From the NCBI GenBank assembly GCA_017163975.1, contig JAFFSR010000370.1:434001-498000 (forward strand): 64,000 nucleotides of DNA, given 5' to 3'. Under the pieces are notes generated by a model. The model was not told the origin of the DNA and did no database searches. It worked only from the letters and a program-made list of their open reading frames with translations. This document shows, in pieces, positions 34,572-45,628 of the stretch. Origin of the DNA: Anastatus disparis (lineage: Eukaryota > Arthropoda > Insecta > Hymenoptera > Eupelmidae). A program made the position numbers and the translations under genes. Position 1 is the stretch's first letter, and each line of letters begins with the position of its first letter.

Positions 34572-35141
34572 AGTGAAGAACAACTGACGCCAGCCGAGCA
34601 ACCAGCACAAGAAAGACCAATAGACGAAGAATGTCTGCCCACGCCACCATCACATGACAATGATGCCCCATGCAACGTTGCTCAAGGCGAACAAACGCGC
34701 ACAGAGGTGGAAGTACATCGTAGCGATGAAGATGTGCAAGTCGCTCACGATGAATGGTTAAATGTAACCTTTGACGACGTCAATCCACCAGACGAGGTAT
34801 CTCCGGCTGAGTTAGACCCACAAGACCGTCACCCAGACGAACAGATAGTTGTCAGCCAGCCGGATGCTACGAATGCACCACAGAGCAACAAAGGCAGGAG
34901 CATAGAGCACACAAACGCTGTCCCTCATAAGCCAAAAAAAGATAGGTTTATACCCAACATCTTAAAAAGGAGAAAAAGAACCGATAGCATCAATATAAGT
35001 AGTATTCTAAGAGACGATCGCGTTAGGAAAACTGCGAGTAAAAAATTAGTTAGGTTCGACCTTAGCGCTAATGTAGGGAACCATGCTCCGCCCGCTTTTG
35101 TAAATAGTTTTAAGAGTCATAAAAAATTAAAGAATGAATGA
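34572..35141 (+). CDS. Third Gypsy ORF: acidic C-terminal extension, no envelope features
   Basis: The frame -1 to pol is open right through the pol stop and continues to 35141 (about 190 codons), with no early ATG. Residues after the overlap begin SEEQLTPAEQPAQE, then an acidic Pro/Asp-rich part, then a basic tail (KKDRFIPNILKRRKR). No signal peptide, transmembrane segment or cysteine pattern is seen, so it is not an envelope gene. It is probably either a Pol C-terminal tail put out of frame by an indel or one reached by a second frameshift. Function unknown. Confidence 0.6.
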   Translation, partial: SEEQLTPAEQPAQERPIDEECLPTPPSHDNDAPCNVAQGEQTRTEVEVHRSDEDVQVAHDEWLNVTFDDVNPPDEVSPAELDPQDRHPDEQIVVSQPDATNAPQSNKGRSIEHTNAVPHKPKKDRFIPNILKRRKRTDSINISSILRDDRVRKTASKKLVRFDLSANVGNHAPPAFVNSFKSHKKLKNE

Positions 35142-36513
35142 TATATGAGCAAGGATGTAACACTGATTGTATCGTATGATGTATGTATTAATGTATTCAA
35201 ATGTATATGTATACCTTTTTTTTTCTGTATTAATATTTTGTTTTTTCTGTTTTATTCAGGTAACCTTGGTGTGCTCTCATTGGACAGCTGTCCCATTCCT
35301 GGGAACACCCATTGTTAACCCATTTCTAATAAACATTAGTGTTCTTCCTATCTCATTTTAGAGCTTTGTGTTCTGCAGCGATGCAAGTGATAATCTAATC
35401 AAGGATCACATCTCTCGTCGTATCAAACATAAATTTAGACTGGCAGAGGATGGTTTTGGGAAATTCAAGGAGTAATTGCAACCGTGAAAATGCACTGTGA
35501 TGAACGGCGCAGTGTAACATGATGACAACGTACGAACAAGTGGAGCATCGCACGCCCACCACGTTCGTTAACGACCTGCCAGTCAAGGAAGTCTGTATTT
35601 ACAACTTTCCAAAGAGCCTGCAGAACACGAAGAAAGACATGCACTCAGTGCAATGAAGTGTCACGAATGTGTGAGTGCATGAGTGAATGTGTTATATTTT
35701 GTATGACGTGCAATCATGCGTTGTAAATATTATACCTTTTATTTTTCCTTATGCATGTATTATTCAGTATTAATATCTAACGTAAAGTCAGGTATGAAAA
35801 TTATCAGCGCATCCAGCGCATGCAAGACATGGTTGCACAGTGAAGGAGTGTCTATTTTATGTAAGCGTGTAAAATACACCCATTATGTAAATAAAAATTA
35901 TCTATGTTTTGCTTTTAACAACGCATTAAGCGTATCTATATAACGATTCATATAAATGAGTAACATATATTCTCATGAAATGTTAAATATAAAACGCATC
36001 AAATAATAATGTATCAAAGTATGAGACTGAGCGTATCGAACGCATGTAATTATAGTATTTTTTATATATTAAAAATAGACGAATTGCATTTAATGTGTAC
36101 AAAAATAATTTAGTGCAAATAGCGCGACAATAATATATACAAGTGTAATTAACCACACAGTCAAATGTAAGTGCAATTAAGCACATAGTAACTTATATGT
36201 TTTAGTGCAATTAAGCACAGTCTAAATGTAAAAAGTGCAATTAAGCACATAGTAACTTATATTTTTTAGTGCAAGTAAGCACAGTCTAAATGTAAAAAGT
36301 GCAAGGACAAACGGTGCTGTATTAAGTGCGTATTGAAAGGTAACTACAGATAGTAATATCTAAAAAAGTTAAAATGTTTTGTATGGAGTCAGATAAAAAT
36401 AAATCTGTAGTACACACGGAATGAGTGAGAGTACGTAAGTACAAGTATGAAGTATGTTTGATCAGGATACTGCAAGAATAATTGAAACAATTGTAATACA
36501 CATAAAAAACTTT
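35142..36513 (+). other. Gypsy 3' untranslated region
   Basis: About 1.4 kb without convincing genes. It contains a tandem repeat near its end (separate entry). Confidence 0.7.
36165..36305 (+). repeat. Tandem repeat in Gypsy 3' UTR
   Basis: AGTGCAATTAAGCACAT and AGTCTAAATGTAAAAAGTGC alternate about twice with a ~65-bp period; each AGTGCAATTAAGCAC-type core can form a small hairpin (GTGC...GCAC). Confidence 0.75.
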
Positions 36514-36531
36514 AAAAAAGAGGGGGAGTAT
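36514..36531 (+). other. Polypurine tract
   Basis: AAAAAAGAGGGGGAGTAT directly before the 3' LTR; the plus-strand primer for reverse transcription. Confidence 0.9.
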
Positions 36532-36826
36532 TGTGGGGTTACGTATGTGTGTGACAGTAGTAGTAGCCTATAAGATGGAATCTATGATTCCCCCACTATT
36601 CGATACGAGTTAACGTGCTAGCGTGCGAGCGTTAACTCTCACACTCTACGGAGACACTCTAGTAAGACACATTATCTCTTACATTCGATTACCGACTGTA
36701 TACCTGGCTATGGCAATATACGCTTAACCATAGATATCTCTCGTGTGATTATTTCATAACCTCAACTTCCTTGTCCTTCTGTACAACTTCTGTGCCACGG
36801 TCTGATAGGAGTCGCAGACCGCCACA
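36532..36826 (+). repeat. 3' LTR of the Gypsy element
   Basis: 295 bp, no difference seen against the 5' LTR by eye; followed by the GAGT duplication at 36827-36830. Confidence 0.97.
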
Positions 36827-36900
36827 GAGTTGACATATGCCACCACTAGGTGGCGATGATTCTTTTTTTGCATTCTCATTAACGGCTTGACGCACTCAAG

Positions 36901-36908
36901 TATATAAG
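36901..36908 (+). promoter_or_regulatory. TATA box of the transposon C gene
   Basis: TATATAAG lies 81 bp upstream of the ATG at 36982, within transposon C and just outside the Gypsy insertion. Confidence 0.55.
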
Positions 36909-38047
36909 AAGAGGAAGTTCAAAAATAAAATTATTTGACAAAAAATTTTTTTTCGCTTTGTCGAAGAACTAATTAATAATAATGGCATCACTGGTTGTTA
37001 AAACTAAGTTCAAGAATTTTAAAGAAAGGCATAAAAAAGTTGTTTATGATTGCTCCAAAAATGCGTTAAGAGAATTAGGTGATCTAACGGAGTCTGGAAC
37101 GCTTATATCCAAATACTTCTTTTTCTAGAGAAGATAAAGTATGTCCTTCGTGTTACAAAATATTTTTAGATGAAATGAAAAATACACCTATTTTATCAAC
37201 CTCAAGCAGTTAACAATCTTTGGAAGAAGTTTTTTGTAGTGAGGCTGTGGTAGAAAAGTTTAATCAGACTTCAAGTAATTAGAAATTAAAAATTTTACCA
37301 ACTAAAATGCCTCATAGTATCAATATAAAAATGCGTAAATCCTATGCTCTTCGAAAAAGAAACAAATGAACGATGCATTTGATTCACAAATAACAAGTAA
37401 AATTATGAAAGTCTAGGATATAACGGATTTGCCTACATTAAATGGAAATAATGAATGTGAAACATGTAATAAATGGCTCGAAAATATTTAAATTGCTTTA
37501 GATAATTGTTAAAATTTTCTTGAGAAAGTTCGGTGTTTTATACCAAGCAACATTCCAAAAATTATTTATTATCAATTTTACCAAATGTAACTGTTTATAT
37601 GATTGATCAAGCAAGATCATTGGTAAGTAATAAAGATATCTACAAAAAGTCTGAGGACTATTGTGGCCACTCTTTGGATAGTGAAATTATAACGAAAGTG
37701 AAAGATTATTTGAACGATGAGTTCAATTGTTCTCGTCAAAGTGCAAATAAAAGTGACACAATATCTGTTAAAGAAAATGGTATGAAAACTAAAAAAGTTA
37801 AACGCTTTCTTACGCGAAGCATAAAAGAAACATATCAATTATTTACACAAGAAAATCCTGAAATGAAAACAAAAATTGGTAAATCAACATTCTATGCCTT
37901 AAGAACAAAGTGGGTTATACCACATCCACTCAACAATTTGTGTCTTTGCGTTTATTGCGAGAACTTAAAACTTATGTTGGATGCTTTAAATCAATATAAA
38001 AAAGAGAATAAATATGACATTGCGGATTTGGAATTGAATAGTACATT

Positions 38048-38162
38048 GTGTACCAAGGGCGCAAAATAGGGGATTCCGGCCAGAGTGCAAATAAGCGCCA
38101 GAGCGAAGCGAGGGCGCTAAATTCGCACGAGGGCCGTGAATCCCCTTGCGCCCGTGGTACAC
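38048..38162. mobile_element. 115-bp hairpin insertion in the transposase gene
   Basis: GTGTACCAAGGGCGCAA and TTGCGCCCGTGGTACAC are inverted ends; inner stem GGGGATTC.../GAATCCCC; GC-rich tip GCGCCAGAGCGAAGCGAGGGCGC. It interrupts the coding sequence at LNSTLC and its composition is foreign to the gene. Confidence 0.8.
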
Positions 38163-38655
38163 ATATTGTTTTTTTATCCAAAGGGTGAAAAAATATATTC
38201 TTCACTTTTTTGTTCAAAAGATGATATGAAATGTGTTCTAAAAGAATGTAAAGAATGCCTGATTGGAGATAATATTGATTTAAAAGTGATTTCTTTGATA
38301 AAAGAAGATTTATATGAAAAAATAACTTACATTGTTTGGCAAAAATCAGATTGACTGAATAAAACTAGCAAAATTGAAGATTTCTTAATTGAGTTAAGAG
38401 AACACGCTATCACTGTGATTACGCATAAAATGGTTAAAGAAATTCAACGTGTTGCAATTCAAGAGGTTTAACTTTTAGCGAAAAAAATTCAATCCCAATT
38501 AGTTATTCATGTTGATTTTGCGGAAAATTGGACAGTTCTACTTCAAAATGAAATTCAAAGCTACCATTGGAGTAAAAGCCAATTATCAATTTTCACATCA
38601 GTATGCTATTTTGGGAATAATAAGACAGTCAATTATGTCATCGTCTCTGACGATA

Positions 38656-39048
38656 TTAAGAGCAGGCCGGATTCGCTGTCCTTGTCTAATTGGCATTTTT
38701 GTTATTTACTCAAGTATTAATCGGTGTATCTGCAAATTGAAGGTTAAGCGCAATAGATATTATTATTACAAATATTTATGCACAAGAAAAAAAAAATCTA
38801 TCGCTTTGTTTTTGAGAAAAGTAAGGAACGCGAAAATATTATAAACATAATCTTTTACTTCGGCGTTCCTTACTTTTCTCAAAAACAAATCGGTAGATTT
38901 TTTTTTTCTTGTGCATAGATATTCATAATAATAATATCTATTGCGATCAACCTTTATTTTGAAGATACACCGATTAACACTTGAGTAAATAACAAACAAC
39001 TCAATTGTTACTCGGTCGGTATCAGGTTCTACTCCGGCCTGCCGTTAA
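38656..39048. mobile_element. TTAA MITE, family 1 (copy b, reversed)
   Basis: Same sequence as 8363-8754 in opposite orientation; TTAA at 38656-38659 and 39045-39048. It splits the catalytic region of the transposase. Confidence 0.92.
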
Positions 39049-39478
39049 ACATGATTAGTCTCATGCCCTGATGGCTATGAATTTAATTATCTACAGCTTA
39101 AAAGAAAAACATATTTCACAAGAGCTTGATGAAGTCATAACCATTTCTGATGGAGCTGCAAGTCATTTTAAAAAAAGATATCAATTCTACGAGCTTCAAA
39201 ACTCAAAAGTAAGTATAAAATGGCTTTTTTCTGCAACAGGTCATGGTAAAGGCGCTTGTGACAGCATTGGGGGTTTAGTTAAACATTATGTTACTACACA
39301 TAATCTATCCAAAAAGAGTGCTGATTTTATTAGAAATACTGGAGATTTCACCACTCATGTGTCAAAGTATACTCCGTCGGTTAACATTGTTGTTATCAAC
39401 AAAGATGAGCTAGAAGTTTTTCGACAAACAAACAAAATAGAACGGTTAAAAAATGCAAAAGAAATTAAAGGTATATGA

Positions 39479-39807
39479 AAAATTCACTGTTGGAAGAGTG
39501 AACAAACCCAAGCCTACACTGCTAGAACTTCGAGATATAAGTGTCAAGAAGTAAATTAAAAAGGTTTATTTAAATTTGGACAATTTTTTGTTCAAATTGG
39601 TTGTAAATTCATTAGTTTTCGCTCATTAATTTTTTTGTAAATTTATTCTTCATTAAAAATGTCTTTATTAAAAAATTTATCTTTTCACAAATTGAAAATT
39701 TTAATAAATAATTAAATTGTTTATTTTAACAAAATTCAAAACAAAAAAATAACTCATGTATTCTTTAATCTAAATATTAGTTTTTATTTAGTTTTAACAT
39801 TTTTATA
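39479..39807. other. 3' part of transposon C
   Basis: AT-rich tail between the transposase remnant and the right inverted repeat; nothing else seen. Confidence 0.5.
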
Positions 39808-40279
39808 AACTTAAAATCGTCATTACTTCGGTTCTAATCGATCAAAAAATTTGATCGGGGGTTTATTTTAAAGATTTTTGTTAATATTTTTGATAAATTA
39901 ATAAATAAAAGCATAAACGAATTGTGATAAGACGTAATAGTTGGAAAAATGGCACGATGCGCCATGGTATCAATGCTTTAAAATGAAAAATATGAAAAAA
40001 CGTTTGAAAATCTGTTTAAAAAAAATAAGGCAAAATGGTATATTCTCGCCTATTCTAAAAGTTAGTATTTTTTATGTATAAAAACATATAAAAACTTTTA
40101 AAAAAATTTATAGTTTTTGAGAAAATTGCGTTTAAAAAAATCGTTTTTTTCGGGTTTTTATGAATAACTCAAAGGGATCAACTCGCATCACAAAAATCGG
40201 AACGGCATTTAAAACTCGACCGAATTCCGCTGATTTTCATCAAAAAACCGTCCAAAACGGTTAAAAATTGACGGAGCTA

Positions 40280-42021
40280 GGGTCTGAGTCCCGATTACTG
40301 TGTCATTAAGATGATCTTCTAAGAAATAAATCCATTATTAATTAAAATTATTACCATTTTCGTTTCTATGAATGCATGTACATATTTCAATCATTCCTGT
40401 ATCCAATGCGATTTTTTTTATTATTAAAATTATATTGTTTCATCGAATTTAAGCCGAAACAAAAAAAAATTATTTTGTACGTATTACTGTGCTTTGCGAA
40501 AACCTTTCGTCATATTACTGTTTTCCCAATTAATGTGCCCTGTCCACAAGTCCGCCATTCCGATTATTTATTGGCATTCCACTTTTAACTACTTCTACAG
40601 CTTTGCACATAACCTTTTTACTATAAACAACACGTTTTGTTACGTTTTTATCCATTTTTGTGTATCACCTACAAAAACAAGATTATTATATTAAATGTTT
40701 TATTTTGTTAACTATATACTTACAACATACATAAACATTAAAATCTTTACGAACAATGAGTATCACATGTCAATATTGTTATATAAACACAACAATAAAA
40801 GTAAGGTTAACAAGTCGCGCGCGGGAGCACAGAAATATGGTCAAGTTTTGAAGTCATGCCGTATTACTGGACATTGAATAAAAATAAATAAAAAAGGTTT
40901 TGAAAATTATTTTTTTGTGTTTATTATAAAATTTAACTATTTTATTGAAATATGCTTCATTTTATAATACGTAAATGTATTTTTAGAAGTAATTAATTAT
41001 CTTGAAAGATTCCCTATTGAAAATAATGACGTCTTTTAAAGACGTCTTTAAAAGACGTCTTTGGACGTGTCAGGATTTGGAACAAAAAAAGACGTCTTTA
41101 AAAGACATCTTTTAAATACGTCTTTTTTATCAAGATTTTAAAAATAATACCTACTAAAATGTTTTAAAAAAGAACGTACTTATGCTTAAGTATATAAAGA
41201 CGTCTTTGAAAGATGTCATTGGATGTGTATTTACAAATCCCAATACAACAAAAGACATCTTGAAAAGCCGTTATTATTTTTAATAGGGTATCTTCCTAAA
41301 GAAAGATATAGAAACAAAATAAGCATCAGCTCTCTGCAGACCGAAAAGCTTGAGCGAACAAACTGGAAATGTTATAACCTTATATACCCGCATCACTAAA
41401 ATTTTCGTAGGAGTTCGCGTATTAAGAAAAACGCCACCTAACAGTCAAAGACAGAATTAATAGTCGATTCGAATAATTTTTTCAGTAGTTACATTTTTAA
41501 CTGTGAGGTGCCGTTTTTCTTAACTTTGCAATCCCTTATCCAAATTTCAGAGATGCAGGTATATAAGGTTATAATTTTGCGGATTCATTTACAGTTGAAA
41601 ATCAGTATACATACTTCAATCACGTACTTCAAGTATATACACTTTAGCTTAAGTACGTTCTTTTTTGAAACATTTTAGTAGGTATTATTTTCAAAATCTT
41701 GATAAAAAAGACGTCTTTTTTTGTTCCAAATCCAGACACGTCCAAAGACGTCATTATTTTCAATAGGGTTGTGCCTATCCCTAAGGTTTTCTTTAAGAAA
41801 TCCGCAATAAGTGAAAGGAAATCAATAGAATTATTTAAAAAAATTTTTTTACGAAAAATGAATTGATATGATATAGAATTAATTTTTGCAAATTAAAGAT
41901 TGAACTTTCGACTTTATTATGACATTTTTTTCCTTCATTTTTTTTGTAAAATTTTATCTATAAAAACAATTCAATATAAGAACAGTGTTCAGGATAGGCT
42001 CAATAATCGGGACTCAGACCC
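40280..42021. mobile_element. MITE with GGGTCTGAGTCCCGATTA ends and TA duplication
   Basis: GGGTCTGAGTCCCGATTA at 40280 and its complement ending at 42021 are both flanked by TA (40278-40279, 42022-42023). 1.74 kb including a nested element at 41012-41768. No transposase. TA duplication suggests Tc1/mariner-type mobilisation (inference). Confidence 0.8.
41012..41768. mobile_element. Foldback element, CCCTATTGAAAA family (copy 1, GACGTC stem)
   Basis: Ends CCCTATTGAAAATAATGACG and complement, flanked by TT. Outer stems are short GACGTCTTTTAAA-type repeats; the central part contains AAAAACGCCACCTAAC and its inverted mate, a core shared with the elements at 49771 and 60234. Nested in 40280-42021. 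Confidence 0.88.
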
Positions 42022-42023
42022 TA

Positions 42024-42552
42024 CAACAATTTAAAAATTGAGGTTCATTTCCAATTTTTTAATTTTCATCTTTACACTCAACACTAAATACGCTGTAGCA
42101 AGGAAAAAACATTTTTTTGGGCGCTCTACGAGGTAAATTTTATCAGCATATACATATTAGAAGGTATTTTTATCACTTTGAAGAGAAGAAAAAATTCGAT
42201 CAGTGACGGCTTGCATGAATCTGAATGGAATCGGTCATATGTCAAATTTCTTTATTTTATTTGAATTTCAGTGAAATCAATGTCTGAAAAAATCTTTAAC
42301 AATTTTCTATCATTACTAATTCCAGTTTAATACAAATGTTCAAAATAAGAAAAAAATTTTTCAAATATTTTAGCATGAAAATATCAATCATTAGCAATAT
42401 TTTCAAGTTTGCAATGAATTCATTCATTAAGATACTATTAAATGCATTATATAAAAATCATCAATAGCTTTAATTTTTTTTTTCGAATATATAAAAACAA
42501 ACTATCAAAATATATTGCAATTAAATAGCAGTTATTGATATTATCTTTAAAA
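42024..42552. other. Spacer, nothing recognised
   Basis: AT-rich sequence without ORF or repeat structure. Confidence 0.4.
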
Positions 42553-42950
42553 TTAAGGGGACGCTGTATCTCTCTATCCTTTTCTAATTGAAAAATGTAA
42601 ATTTTTGGGAAAACTAGTTATTATTGATAGAAATTAAGGGTTCTCCGCAACTTCTATAGTGAAAAACAATATTTTGTCTGATGAGAGCAAATTAATTTTG
42701 TTGCTTTTTTTTCAAGTAAAGTTTGACATACTTACAAAATCCTAAATTAGGCTAGAGAATACGTTATTTAAGTATGTCAAACTTTACTTGAAAAAAAAGC
42801 AACAAAATTAATTTGCTCTCATCAGACAAAATATTGTTTTTCACTATAAAAGTTGCGGACAACCCTTAATTTCTATCAATAATAACTAGTTTTCCCAAAA
42901 ATTTACATTTTTCAATTAGAAAAGGATAGAAAGATCCAGCGTCCTCTTAA
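42553..42950. mobile_element. TTAA MITE, family 4 (copy a)
   Basis: TTAAGGGGACGCTGTATCTC... to ...GATCCAGCGTCCTCTTAA; the whole element is one long hairpin with a short loop near 42750 (arms TCAAACTTTACTTG and complement). A second copy is at 61794-62190. Confidence 0.92.
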
Positions 42951-44360
42951 ATATAAATACAAATGATATAAGCTGTCATTATAATTGCATATATAACTTG
43001 CTGAATATAGTATTATATGTTAATGTATTCAATTTGCTTAGGGCATTAATAAAAATATTTTTTAAATGAAACAAAATAGTTAACGGCATTAGCCAGTTTA
43101 CTAATTACATTTTCACGTTTTGCAAAATGTATAAATATGAAAATTTTCAGTTTAGTTATATTCATCCAAGTTCAAAAATGGTTCTGCTATATTTTTGTCT
43201 AATTTAAATTAAAGTAAAATTAAGGCTTATTTGATATGTAACTTGGTCTATAAAAAGCAGGTTTAAGTGTCAATATAATAATTTTCTACTTTTATGTCGG
43301 TTTGAATAAAGTTTGAGATGCTCTATCACATGATGAAAACTAGAAAATCAGAATTTATTGAAAAGTTTACTAAAAATGAAAAAATAGAATGGGGTAGATG
43401 TGGGTATTACAGCAGAATCGACATATGATAAACTTTAAACTTATAAATTAAAGCTTATAGATTAAGAAAACTTATCACTTTTATTTTTAATAAAATATTT
43501 AAACATTCATTTACTAGAAAAAAATTAATTTAGCATTAATTATAGAATTAAAAATAAGAAAAAACGAATTTAAAATAAAATGTATTTGTGGCTATTGCTG
43601 CGGCCATGTTTCTAATACTGCATGCCAGTTACTATTGACACTTTTGCATATTCCATTCGAAAAGTTGAGGTTAGGTCAACCACGTGTTATAATAATAAAA
43701 GGATGCCACAGTAATTCATATTTGATGATTTTAATGACGCATAATACCAAGATGTAAAATTAAAATATTAAATATGTGCTAGGTGAAATTTCCAAAAAAT
43801 ATACAATAAGCGAAGATATATTTTAATTAATAATGATCTTATTTTACATAAAAAAGAATAAAAACAGAAAATATTGTCAAATTTAGGATGCATACGTGAT
43901 CGTGATTTTACGAAATTTATAAAGATTTTAGAACAGTTCAATTTCAAATAACTAATATTAAATATTTTTAGACTTATTTTGTGATATATTTTTTTAAATA
44001 TTGAATAATACTTATAATATTTGATTATACATCCAAATATTATTTATGGACTCAGAAAAAATTATTTTTACAAATTCTATATGAATAAACAGTAACTGGT
44101 ACCTCCGTAGCAATACCCACATTTACCCTACGTATTCACCATGTGAAATCTTAAACTCTACTCCAACCGAAAAAAAGTGGGAAATCATTTTTCGATACCT
44201 TAGCTCTCTTTTCATATACTAGGTCACATATCACATATAAATAAAAAATCATACAGTGTAAACAAATTAAAAACATTATTTGTACCTGTTTATAAAAAAA
44301 TTATAATTACTTTTTTTTTGTAAGCATGTTGCTTAGATAAATAATTAGCTCATAAATCAA
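42951..44360. other. AT-rich intron DNA, nothing recognised
   Basis: No ORF above background, no clear repeats. May include original TBCA intron sequence. Confidence 0.4.
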
Positions 44361-44382
44361 AACTCAATCATTAATATATCTA

Positions 44383-44443
<61 letters not shown>

Positions 44444-44462
44444 ATATATTAATGATTGAGTT
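44361..44462. repeat. (TA)n tract inside a perfect inverted repeat
   Basis: AACTCAATCATTAATATATC and its complement flank about 25 TA repeats, so the whole 102 bp can fold as one hairpin. Confidence 0.85.
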
Positions 44463-44517
44463 TTTTTTAAATAGATTTAGCAGTTTCTTAAATATAATTT
44501 AAATTTATTAACCCATG

Positions 44518-44522
<5 letters not shown>

Positions 44523-44585
<63 letters not shown>
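44523..44585. repeat. (TA)n microsatellite
   Basis: About 30 TA repeats. Confidence 0.95.
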
Positions 44586-44589
<4 letters not shown>

Positions 44590-45628
44590 ATTAGAAAAAT
44601 TAAGTTGAATTTTAAAAAAATATTTTTTACTATAATAAAAATATAAATGGAGTAATAAAACTATCAATACCCACATGAAAAAACTACTATAATCAAAACT
44701 ATAGTTATATATTATCTATTCTATATTCATTTTGAATCACAGGATTATAATGGCTTTGTGGTTAATGATTATATACTCAAAGAAATAATAGTTGATTATA
44801 AAATTGTAAATTAATTAAAAAAATAATAACAACGATTTGAGTAATAATTGATTGAACCTAAATATAGTTTTCATATAATATACAACTATAATTTTGATGA
44901 TTGTTATTTTTCATGAGAGTGATGCACGTAGAACTATAAATTTTTTATGAAAATGTAGTATTTTAAAATATGTTGAATAAGATTTTTCATTAAATAATTT
45001 TTATAAGTTAATATATTTTAATATGAGTCTATTGACACACAATGTCTGTCTTAAAAAATGTTTTCATTTCAATTTTTTAAGACAGTATGCGAATAGATTT
45101 ATTTATTTATTTATTAATATAAATTTGATGTTTTTAGCTTCAAATTATTAATAATTTAATTCTATCCATTTAATCTTCTTTTGAATGTACAAGCACATGG
45201 TAAATCTTTATGGCTAATAATACTTTAAGAATGCAGTTGAAACAAAATGTATTATATTATATTAAAAGGAAAAAAAATATTAAAATATCTATAGGTAGCA
45301 ATTTATTTACAATAATATATTTTTAAAAATCTTAATCCTGATTGAAAAATTTAAATGATTTGTAAAAGTTTGGATCTAAAAACTGGAAAGACTTAGAAAA
45401 ATTATGAAAAAAACAGGAAAAGTCTTTCAAATTTATTCTGAATAAAAACTGGAAAAGCTAATGAAAATTCTGAAAATAACAGGAAGTCTTTGATTTATTC
45501 TGAATCTTCTCTGTTAATGGAACTTAACCTATTTCAATCTTTATGAACTTCGTTAGGCATAAATACTATTATAATTATTATTGTTGTCTTTATTAATCTA
45601 TTTATTTCTCTATTAAGTTTAATCTCAC
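44586..45628. other. Intron DNA next to TBCA exon 1
   Basis: AT-rich; a small hairpin TGTCTTAAAAAATG.../CATTT...TTTTTTAAGACA at about 45045-45087. No exon recognised. Confidence 0.4.

Larger units (their letters stand above)
28061..36826 (+). mobile_element. Intact Gypsy-type LTR retrotransposon (8,766 bp)
   Basis: Two 295-bp LTRs that look identical, a 4-bp duplication GAGT (28057-28060 / 36827-36830), a primer-binding site, gag, pol in the -1 frame, a third reading frame overlapping the pol end, and a polypurine tract. Pol domain order is protease, reverse transcriptase, RNase H, integrase, which defines Ty3/Gypsy (Metaviridae). Identical LTRs and open frames imply very recent insertion. 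It sits inside the left part of transposon C. No envelope-like ORF is present. Confidence 0.97.
36982..39478 (+). pseudogene. Broken transposase-like gene of transposon C
   Basis: Starts MASLVVKTKFKNFKERHKK and has an early frame change near 37130, then VCPSCYKIFLDEMK (cysteine module). The longest intact block is 37533-38069 (178 aa), with MKTKKVKRFLTRSIKETYQL and STFYALRTKWVIPHPLNNLC then LCVYCENLKLML. After a hairpin insertion (38048-38162) and a MITE (38656-39048) the C-terminal part carries acidic residues in a DDE-like order: HVDFAENW (~38512), then SDGAASHFKKRYQF (~39150) and SATGHGKGACDSIGG (~39232-39270). The pattern of SDG-A-S-FK plus HGKG-CD-GG belongs to a widespread arthropod/cnidarian repeat-encoded family; I cannot assign it to a named superfamily (a Sola relationship is possible). 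Several stops and frameshifts: inactive. Confidence 0.65.
27628..40151. mobile_element. DNA transposon C with ~340-bp terminal inverted repeats
   Basis: Left repeat 27628-27971 and right repeat 39808-40151 are inverted copies (ends GAAAAAAACGAT / ATCGTTTTTTTC; inner landmarks TTGATCAATTAGAACCGAAG and CCATGGCGCATCGT). Removing the Gypsy insertion (28061-36830) leaves an element of about 3.8 kb with one gene: a TATA box at 36901 and a decayed transposase-like ORF. Ends are judged from where the two arms stop matching; no clear duplication could be set because element B abuts the left end. The family is not one I can name with confidence. Confidence 0.75.
8153..45628 (-). other. Giant TBCA intron (37,476 bp) filled with nested transposons
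   Basis: The donor GTGAGATT at 45628-45621 and the acceptor TTTTTCAG at 8160-8153 (both on -) are in matching phase 1. No host exon was recognised inside, and the aligned TBCA product has no gap where one would be needed. The contents are entered separately. Neighbouring introns are 58-84 bp, so almost all of this length is inserted mobile DNA. Confidence 0.85.

Noticed and set aside
34572..35141. Envelope gene of an errantivirus-like element
   Set aside because: No signal peptide, transmembrane helix, furin-type site context or cysteine pattern; composition is charged and soluble.
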